The notes under the pieces were generated by a model. It searched no databases. It was given only the letters and a program-made list of their open reading frames with translations, and was not told where the DNA came from. Shown in pieces: positions 56,757 through 64,000 of a stretch of DNA of 64,000 nt (its first letter is position 1; each line of letters begins with the position of its first letter). This stretch comes from Paenibacillus sp. N3.4 (GTDB taxonomy: Bacteria; Bacillota; Bacilli; Paenibacillales; NBRC-103111), in assembly GCF_008017805.1 (NCBI RefSeq), contig NZ_VRTT01000001.1, forward strand, positions 62,001-126,000, written 5' to 3'. Made by a program: the position numbers and the translations under genes.

Positions 56757-56918
56757 GAAAGACTCACTCCCGAATCAAACTAATCCTATTCATTTCCATT
56801 TTAACAGAAACAGGAGCTTGCCCCAAGTTCCTGTCATGTGCTCGTCATTCTGAACATACCTTGTACTATGAGAAAACCTTTCTTATGTGGTAAGAAATGA
56901 CGGAGAGTGGGGCCAACT

Positions 56919-57953
56919 ATGCGAACTGGATCACAGATTATCCGTGTTGCCTTTACCTATATTGGCACAGTTGTCGGGGCTGGTTTCGCCTCCGGACAAG
57001 AAATTCTGCAATTTTTCACACGCTACGGTTGGCTGGCGACCTTGACCATTGCGCTTTCCACCATCCTATTTGTTTGGATTGGCATTAAACTAATGCTAAT
57101 GGCACATGATCTGAAAGCAGCCTCTTATGAGGATATGAACCGGGTTGTTTTTGGTCAGCGGATAGGCAACTTCATTAGTTTGTTTATGATGCTTGTTCTC
57201 TTCGGTATAACGACCGTTATGCTCGCAGGCGCCGGCACCGTTTTTGAAGAGCAGCTTCACCTCTCCTATCAAACGGGACTGTTGGTTACATTATTTTTCG
57301 GTTATCTCGTCTTGTCGCGAGGCATCGGGGCTATCATGACGGTGAATTCCATTGTTGTTCCCATTATGCTGCTTTTTAGTCTTGTTATTGTTGTTTACAC
57401 TTGGCATTCTCCGGCTTCAGGAAACTGGTTAACGACAACTAGCGATCATTCCCTTATGAAAATATGGTTTGCGCCATTTCTCTATACCGCATTTAATCTC
57501 GCTATGGCCCAAGCTGTGCTTGTCCCTATGGGAGCCGCTATTCGTGACCGAAACGTCCTGTTCTGGGGAGGACTGCTAGGCGGCGCGGGAATTGGGCTGC
57601 TGTTGCTTTCTGCACATTATGCATTATCCGCACAAATGCCTGGTATTGCTCAATATGAAATCCCTATGGGCAATATTATTAATCGATTAGGCTCAGTGCC
57701 GCAAATCGCTTATCTACTTGTCATCTACGGAGAAATTTTCACAACGTTTATTGCCGATGCCTATGGGTTGTCCGTGCAGCTGCAGCAGCGCCTCAAATGG
57801 CACCCCAAAGTGCTGCTCATCAGCATCTTAACGCTGAGCTACTTCGTTAGTCTAATCGGCTTCAAAGCCTTACTTTCCGGTTTATATCCCTTATTCGGTG
57901 CTATTAGCGTCGTTTGGCTGGTTCTGATGGTCTGGCGCAACCGTGCGATGTAA
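56919..57953 (+). CDS. ykvI: YkvI-like membrane transporter
   Basis: About 344 residues and ten helices. It starts with RVAFTYIGTVVGAGFASGQEILQFFTRYG, the typical glycine-rich first helix of this APC-related group. Substrate unknown. ATG at 56919 is preferred over GTG 56907. The last 63 bases overlap the next, convergent gene. Confidence 0.85.
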   Translation: MRTGSQIIRVAFTYIGTVVGAGFASGQEILQFFTRYGWLATLTIALSTILFVWIGIKLMLMAHDLKAASYEDMNRVVFGQRIGNFISLFMMLVLFGITTVMLAGAGTVFEEQLHLSYQTGLLVTLFFGYLVLSRGIGAIMTVNSIVVPIMLLFSLVIVVYTWHSPASGNWLTTTSDHSLMKIWFAPFLYTAFNLAMAQAVLVPMGAAIRDRNVLFWGGLLGGAGIGLLLLSAHYALSAQMPGIAQYEIPMGNIINRLGSVPQIAYLLVIYGEIFTTFIADAYGLSVQLQQRLKWHPKVLLISILTLSYFVSLIGFKALLSGLYPLFGAISVVWLVLMVWRNRAM

Positions 57954-58322
57954 AGCGCCGGATTGAATAAAGCCGAGCACGACAATAAGCCTTGCAAACA
58001 ATAAAAGCATACCCATGGCCGAAATAATAATGCCAGTAAGCAAGTAGGAGAAATGGAAGTTAGCAATGGCAGTTTGATCGCGCATAACAGCAAACAATTC
58101 AGCAAGCAATAATAATAGACCGATAATGAATAAACTGACGACTGCATAATCCATAATCGTCCATTTCGAAAAATACTTCACAGCAATTTCAGACTGACTG
58201 GATGGCTTCGGCGCAGCCGCTTGCTGCCTCCAAAGCTGATGTACCATCCATGCTGTATAGACCGCGACACCTGTTATGAATAACCCGAGCGCCCCGCCTA
58301 CAAGGGCTAATATCATGTTCAT
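57891..58322 (-). CDS. Small membrane protein, unknown
   Basis: 143 residues with four predicted helices and a hydrophilic C-terminus (APDHQNQPNDANSTE). Its end overlaps the convergent ykvI gene by 63 bases, unusual but possible. No family recognised. Confidence 0.65.
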   Translation of the reverse strand: MNMILALVGGALGLFITGVAVYTAWMVHQLWRQQAAAPKPSSQSEIAVKYFSKWTIMDYAVVSLFIIGLLLLLAELFAVMRDQTAIANFHFSYLLTGIIISAMGMLLLFARLIVVLGFIQSGALHRTVAPDHQNQPNDANSTE

Positions 58323-58364
58323 AACCTATTCCCTCCCCCTTCCATTACGAATGATCGTCTGTAA

Positions 58365-58649
58365 CTACCCATGCCTTAACCCATAAACAAGAATAAGAGT
58401 CAATACGAAGCAGAAAATGGGAAGGCTGTACAGCAACGGTAAAACAACCATGTCCGGGAGACCCATAGCCGGCAACCAGAAAATGTCCAACTTTTTTATC
58501 CCCTTCACTTTCTCCGTCTCATGATCTTGTAATTGTTTGCTCAAGATGGTTTCGGAAGCCTCATCATGCCATTCTATTTTGCCTTTTTTCCAACCGACCT
58601 GATATGTAATTTCACGGTGCTCTTTCTTCTTATCGTTTCCTGATTCCAT
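58365..58649 (-). CDS. Small membrane-anchored hypothetical protein
   Basis: 94 residues: charged N-terminal half (GNDKKKEHREITYQVGWKKGK) and a C-terminal hydrophobic hairpin (LPLLYSLPIFCFVLTLILVYGL). A ribosome site (GGAGGC) precedes ATG. Lies between two unrelated genes on the same strand; unknown role. Confidence 0.65.
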   Translation of the reverse strand: MESGNDKKKEHREITYQVGWKKGKIEWHDEASETILSKQLQDHETEKVKGIKKLDIFWLPAMGLPDMVVLPLLYSLPIFCFVLTLILVYGLRHG

Positions 58650-58714
58650 ATGGATGCCTCCACCTTTATCTACAACCTATGTACTTACCCATCCTTACCC
58701 GCAAATTCTCGTTG

Positions 58715-61700
58715 CTATAAGTGAATGAATCGGTGCCCTGGAATGATTCTTGCCGCTGCATCTCGTACATGCCCATGACAAGTAAACAACAATATTTGGT
58801 GACGGCTGCTTAAATCCGCTAGAACACGCAAACAGCTTTCCATCCGCTGCTCGTCGAAATTAACGAGAATATCATCCATCACAAGCGGTAAAATGGCTTT
58901 CCCTGCATATTCTCCGGCAAGCGCAAATCGCATCGATAAATAGAGCTGTTCCGCTGTTCCCCGGCTAAGCTGACTCGTATCCAGCGACTGTCCGTTCGCT
59001 CGTATAGCCACTAGACGCTGCTCTCCAAAAGGAGCCTTAACCTGGGTGAACGCGCCACCCGTCATAACAGCAAAATAGTCGGATGCCCGTAAAAGCACAC
59101 CTGGTTGTCTTTCTTGCTCATAGACATCACGGGCTTTCTTCATAAGCAAAGAGGCGAATGACGCAACGGCATACTGCTGAACTTGTGTGCGAATCAAAGT
59201 CCGACAAGCCTCCAATTGAAGGAGTTGATCGGCATGAGCTGAGCCTTGCTCCAGCTTCTCGATTTGTCCGGCAAGCTTCCCTACTTCTTCACGCAAATTG
59301 TTGGTTTGCTCTGAGGTGTCAGCAAGCTGGTTTTGGAGGGTAGCCATGTCAAGCAATAGATCCTCTTCGCCATGCGTCTCCAGCAGAACGCTAAAGCTGT
59401 CCAGCAGTCCTTTGCTGACCAACACTTCAAGCGAAGCTTCCAGATGAGCGCGTTCCTCGATTCGTTTTTTACGTTCCTCCTGCTCACCATGATGTCTGCG
59501 CAGTTCTTCAGCATGAAGAGCAGAGGCATCATGCAAAAGCTGATCAAGCCTCGTTTGCGACTGCTGCTCTGTTTGCTCTAAAAGCGTTAATTCTTGCTCA
59601 ATATCCGCGTTAAGTTGATCTAGATATTGTTTGTCTGAAAGAAACTTCAATTGCTCCTGCTCATGTTCTTTCCAGTGCTTCAGGGCAAAAACCGGCTCTT
59701 GACGTTTAGATTCTTGGAGACCGAGCAAGGAGGCTACTGTCTTCTCATAGTCGTTAACCGACGTTAGAAGCATCTCAAGTTTAGCATCCTGCTTGCGAAG
59801 CTGGCGAAGCAATTCGTGACCCTGTTCCACAGCTTGAATCGTCTCCAGTGCCGCATCAGGGGATAGCTGTGTGCTTAAGGCAAACGACTGCAACCAATTT
59901 CGCCAATTCGTCTCAAGCCTATCCATGTCTGTTTCCAACTGTTGATAGACCAGATTGCGCTGCTGCTCCTGCTCCAATAAAGCTTCCAGTGTTTCCTGAG
60001 CGTCTTGCAGCTTCTGCACTTTACGCTGCCGCTCGCTTCGCTGTTGTTTACTCTGCTCGGCTTCACGCATCCAAGCATCTAATTGCGGTTGAAGCTCTAG
60101 GATGGAAATCTCGAGATTTCTGGAAGACATTGGAGAGGCTGAGGTTGTAGTCGCTGCCGCTTCATGGTAAGCCAAGGACTGCTGAAAAAACAGCTGTGCC
60201 TGCTGTCGGATACTCTGTTCTAACTGGTGGAGCTCAGCCTCAATGCGGGCTATGTTTTTCGAGCTTTCAGCTTCATCCCCTGCAGAAGAAAGCGCAGTCG
60301 TCCTGGATGAACGGTTACCTTTAGAAGAAGCATTCCCAACAAAGATATACACCGCTGCGCCGGCGAATAAAAGAAAAGCGCAGAGGGCTGCCACTCGGTT
60401 TCCCTGCCAAAACAGTAAAGCAGGGGCTAGCAGAGCCAAAAAACTGCTCAATACCAGAAGGCGCTGTTGAAATGATGCGAAGCGGTCTTGCTTGTTTGCG
60501 CAGCTTCTTCAAGACCAATCCGGAACTGCTTCTGCGCAGCTTCACGTTCATGACGATGTTGGACCTCGCGGACTACCAATTGCCAACGCGCATATTCCCT
60601 TGTTAATCTTTGCAGCGCCGTTGTAGGATCAAACTCAGCCCATTCAGCTTGAATCGCACGCTCAGAAGATTGTAAACGTATGGTATCTTGTATGCGTTCC
60701 TGCTGCTGGCGCAAACTATCCAGCTCCGCTCTGAGACGCAGCTGATCTGCCCGACAAGTTTGAAAGCGTTCCTTGTAAGACCGCACCTGTTCACGCAGTG
60801 AGATCGATACCGGAAATGTTGCCAGATCGTTTTCTTCCCAATCCCTATCTATTTGTTTAAGCAGCCTATCCAGCTGCGCATGTCCATGTTCTTGTTCAAC
60901 GCGCAGCTGCTCAGCGCTGCGTTTGTTGTCTTCATATGCAGCAGCTTGCTCCAGCCAATGATTCAACTCGAGCTGATTGACAAGCAGCTCAGGCTTGATT
61001 TGGATGTCGCGAAGCTGACTTTGCAGGCCTTGCTGCCTTACGGAAAGACGTGTGCGCTCAGCCAGAATGCGTTCCTGTTCGGCTTCCAACGCCTCAAGCC
61101 TTGTGACGGCTTGCTCGGGGAAGCCCTCCAGCGCAGGCAGCGAAGCAAGCTCCTGGTCGATCTGCCGTAAGCGGATCCATCCGCTTCGCGCCTTAACGGC
61201 CAGGCCGAGCTTGTGCAGCTCCGCGCGTTGCGACTCCTGCTGCTGTTCCAGATCAGCAATCCGCTCCTCCGCGGAGCGGCGCTCTGCCTGCAGCCGATCA
61301 TAGTCGGCTGCGTGATCCCGGCTGCGGCGCAGCGTCTGCTCCAGGCCCTCCAGCTCCTTCAGGAGACGGTTAATCTCCTGATTGCGCCCTCTGGGCCTAT
61401 ACAGGCCATCGGCCTGCGCCGTCAGCTTGCGCTCGGCCTCCATGATGACCGAGCCGCTTACGCCAAGCCCAGCGCTATACAGATAGCCGCTGAGCTCTTC
61501 CGTCTGCAGGGTGCGCAGCTCCTGCAGCTCAGTTAAACCAAAAGCGAACAAGCTGCGGAAGAGGTCGGCCGAGAGGCCGCCCAGCAGCGTGTTCAGCAGA
61601 TCTTCCCCCCCGACGGTGCCATCGCCGAGGGTTACCTTAACGAGCCCCGCTGAGGCTCGTTTACCGCCTGCGGCGGGCGCGTCATAGCGCTCGACGCGAA

Positions 61701-61944
61701 TGCGCTGCCCCTGCTCATCGAGCAGGGTCAAAGCGCCGCCATGGACGCCGCCGCCCAGCGGCTCGTAACGTTCCGAGCGGTTTTGCCGCGTCGGAAATCC
61801 GAACAGCACCGCGCGGACGAAGCCCATGAGCGTGCTCTTGCCCGCTTCATTAGCGCCATAAAACAGCGTAAGCGGGCTGTCCGTATCCAGCAGCCGCTCG
61901 CGCAGGCTGCCAAAACCTTCCACATGGATGGAGACAATTCTCAT
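58715..61944 (-). pseudogene. yhaN: YhaN-like AAA+ ATPase with central membrane hairpin, one frameshift
   Basis: SbcC/Rad50-like ATPase partner of YhaO. Walker A LFYGANEAGKSTLMGF near residue 30, long coiled coils, a central hydrophobic hairpin (FLALLAPALLFWQGN...LLFAGAAVYIF), more coiled coil and C-terminal Walker B ILPLVMDDILVNFD. The reading frame breaks near 60488: EEAAQTSK should continue DRFASFQQRLLVLSSFLAL, restored by one A. The rejoined protein is about 1,075 residues. ATG at 61944 overlaps the expected yhaO stop. Probably intact in the organism. Confidence 0.87.
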
Positions 61945-63217
61945 CCCTGCCACCCCCCATCGCCGACAAGAGGTCAGCGGCTAACTCTTCCGCGGCGCGC
62001 AGCCACTCGCGCAGCTGTTCAGGCTCAGCCGCAGCCGGTTGACCGGCTGCCTGCGGCAAGTTCTGCAGCGCGGCCAACGCATCGCGCGCAAAGTCTGCAA
62101 GCGCTGCATCATCATGCCGCAGCGACTCCGTCAACCGCAGCAGATCGCCGATAAAGCTCTTCTCCTGCTGCAAAGCTTGCAGATCGAGCTCACTCCCCGT
62201 TCGATCCTCGATCGATTCAACCCAAACGAATGGGCTTCGCTCGGACTCGTCTTCACGCAGCTCAGCGAGCAATTCCTCGATCGCCCGGCCCTTACGCAGC
62301 AGCGCATGTACAGCGCCCCGTCCTTCCAGCACAATTCGGACAACCGCATCACGTCCGTCTGCTTCAATCCGAATCCGTTCTAGCTGCTCCCCGAGATAGT
62401 CTTTCAGCTCCTGCTCCGTTTGAATCCCCGCCACTGACAACGGTTGCTTAAACCATCGAACCCGATCCAGCGCTTGAAAGGTCAAATCTGCTTGTCCATT
62501 CTCCTGCATCTCGACGAGATAACATCCCCGAGGACCCGTTTCCCGTATACTTCTTCCCTGTAGGTTGCCCGGGTACACAATCGCCGGGCGCTCATGAAGC
62601 ACTCTCCCCGTATGGACATGACCTAACGCCCAGTAGTCCATCCCTGCGTCTAATAGATCCTGCTTACTGCAAGGAGCATAATTGTCATGACCGGGATCGC
62701 CATCTACATTCGTATGTAAGAGACCGATTTGGCAGACAGGCTCGTTCCCTTTTTTATAACGAACTGCCAAATTGTCTGTTTCAGCCGCGCTGCGATAGGA
62801 TATGCCATGGATCTGAGCAATAACGCCCCGACCGGGTTTTGCCACCTGGACGGTTTCCACATGTTCAGACGCAAAAAAATGGACATTAGACGGCCAATCC
62901 AGTTTCGCCGCACGTCCATCCTCAGGGTCATGGTTGCCATGGATCACATACACAGGAATACTCTGCGCGGTTATTTGCTCCATCGCTTTCTGAAAGCGAA
63001 TTTGAGCGCGCAAAGACCGATCGGATAAATCATAAATATCCCCGCTAATCAGTACAAAATCCACCTGTTCTTGAATCGCTAAAGCGACCAGTTCCTTCAG
63101 CGCTCCAAACGTCGATTCTCGGACTCGCTCACGAATCCGTTCGGGCAGCGCCGACATGCCTTTGAACGGACTGTCCAAATGCAAGTCGGCGGCATGCATA
63201 AACCGCAGTCGTTTCAT
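61850..63217 (-). CDS. yhaO: YhaO-like DNA repair metallophosphoesterase (SbcD/Mre11 type)
   Basis: Calcineurin-like nuclease: MHAADLHLDSPFKG (metal D and H), ISGDIYDLSD, VIHGNHDPED and LGHVHTGRVL. Residues about 270-430 form the accessory domain. The written frame runs 104 bases into yhaN with an unrelated tail (NCLHPCGRFW...). One extra C in the C6 run at 61953-61958 would end it WQG-stop at an ATGA overlap with yhaN, the usual arrangement. So the last 30 or so codons are probably an artefact. Confidence 0.88.
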   Translation of the reverse strand: MKRLRFMHAADLHLDSPFKGMSALPERIRERVRESTFGALKELVALAIQEQVDFVLISGDIYDLSDRSLRAQIRFQKAMEQITAQSIPVYVIHGNHDPEDGRAAKLDWPSNVHFFASEHVETVQVAKPGRGVIAQIHGISYRSAAETDNLAVRYKKGNEPVCQIGLLHTNVDGDPGHDNYAPCSKQDLLDAGMDYWALGHVHTGRVLHERPAIVYPGNLQGRSIRETGPRGCYLVEMQENGQADLTFQALDRVRWFKQPLSVAGIQTEQELKDYLGEQLERIRIEADGRDAVVRIVLEGRGAVHALLRKGRAIEELLAELREDESERSPFVWVESIEDRTGSELDLQALQQEKSFIGDLLRLTESLRHDDAALADFARDALAALQNLPQAAGQPAAAEPEQLREWLRAAEELAADLLSAMGGGRDENCLHPCGRFWQPARAAAGYGQPAYAVLWR

Positions 63218-63237
63218 TGTGCTAACGCCTTCCTAAC

Positions 63238-64000
63238 TTAACTATTTTCAAAAGGTTCACTTTCGTTATCCGCTTCTTTGGCAACCTGATAACTTTCATA
63301 CACACTCTTTAATTGTCGTAAAACACGATTCAAGGAATAGGTTTTCTTGGCTTTTTCCCAAGCTGTTCGCGCTAAATTGTAGCGGAATGTCGGGTCAATC
63401 ACGACTTTTCCAAAGCATAGCTTAGCGCCATCGCATCGCCAACAGGAACCAGTAAACCGTTATGTCCATGTTCAATTTGCTCAGCAATCCCGCCTACATT
63501 CGTACCGATCAAGGCCAGCCAGCACAACGCAGCTTCCGCAAACACAGAACCGAATGCCTCCGCCCTGGAAGGCAGCACGAAGACATCAAAAAACGGCATA
63601 AACTCCTCCGGGTGCAGCATATAACCATAAAAAATCGTTTCCTCATAAATATGATGGGCAACGGCGAGTTTTTCCAACTCCTCGCGACTCGGTCCGTCTC
63701 CAATAATATGCAAAACAAAAGGATGACCGCGCTTTTTAAGCTCACCGCAAGCAATTAACAGGGTATCCAGCCCTTTAGCAGGAACGAGACGACAAACCGT
63801 AATGAACTGAGTGACTTGATTTTCATGTGAGATGGGGCGAAACCGTTTCTCGTCAAAACCGTTTGGTATAACACCGATCCGCTCGCTGTCCTGCACATAC
63901 TCTGAGATGTATTGCTTGAAAGAATTCGACACCGTAATGATCTGATCGACCTTGGCTTCAAGCTCACCATATATTTGCGTTAAAAACTGATGCTCGATGC
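63238..64000 (-). pseudogene. Family 4/1 glycosyltransferase, partial and frameshifted
   Basis: C-terminal GT-B domain: PNGFDEKRF, FITVCRLVPAKGLDTLL, HIIGDGPSREELEKLA, FYGYMLHPEEFMPFFDVFVLPSRAEAFGSVFAEAAL and GGIAEQI with the nucleotide-sugar Glu. The frame breaks at 63406-63409 (ALEK should continue VVIDPTFRYNLARTAWEKAK; one A missing), and the real end is at 63238. The N-terminal half lies beyond the right edge. Likely acts in exopolysaccharide or teichoic-type glycosylation. Confidence 0.82.

Overview
The window looks like a low-to-mid GC Bacillales chromosome, most likely Paenibacillaceae. It carries lipM, yqhG/yqhH, yqzE and the yhaN/yhaO pair, a B12-dependent class II ribonucleotide reductase with a Cys-rich tail, a DinR/LexA-type SOS box and AGGAGG ribosome binding sites. 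No protein could be searched, so names rest on motif and family recognition by eye.

Region 1 (1-13.8 kb, minus strand) holds two peptide-uptake clusters. The upstream one is a membrane dipeptidase followed by a complete ABC transporter (binding protein, two permeases, two ATPases). Below it an RpiR regulator, preceded by a perfect cre match, leads a serine hydrolase, an M81 metallopeptidase, a second (frameshifted) binding protein and a second DppB-type permease. Region 2 (14-20.3 kb) is a sigma-54 cluster. It has a CBS-PAS-AAA+-Fis activator, an ornithine-cyclodeaminase-family imine reductase and a four-part flavin/iron-sulfur amino- or imino-acid dehydrogenase. Three sequences with -24/-12 spacing (minus 14074-14088, minus 18240-18254, plus 18417-18431) suggest one activator controls both halves of the oxidative cluster and perhaps the dipeptidase-dpp operon. 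This would give peptide uptake, cleavage, oxidation of a (D-)amino or imino acid, and re-reduction of the imine.

Region 3 (20.3-33.3 kb) is accessory: a near-identical second copy of the RpiR gene, an array of small hairpins, a heme-monooxygenase-like protein, PspC, two sugar acetyltransferases, a MATE pump, AraC and DeoR regulators, an MFS transporter, a shortened phytanoyl-CoA-dioxygenase-like gene, and DUF1349 and DUF4317 proteins. Region 4 (33609-39226) is a fructoselysine/fructosamine operon (frlC-frlA, frlB, frlD, frlR) framed by a perfect 28-bp inverted repeat. Its ends contain repeated sites laid out like Tn7 ends, and the right end abuts the terminator of nrdJ. No transposase is present.

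Region 5 (39.3-64 kb) is mostly core: nrdJ with NrdR and LexA boxes, a D-amino-acid transaminase, lipM, yqhH-yqhG, a GDSL hydrolase, yqzE, a Bax-inhibitor-1 protein, a GH46 chitosanase, tRNA-Leu(CAG), cbiZ, xpt, dedA, ykvI, yhaN, yhaO and a glycosyltransferase running off the right edge.

Quality warning: at least nine reading-frame breaks are visible in seven genes, and every one is explained by one missing base, mostly within a short run of identical bases. This looks more like base-calling error than nine independent pseudogene mutations. Treat the broken genes as probably intact until the reads are checked.
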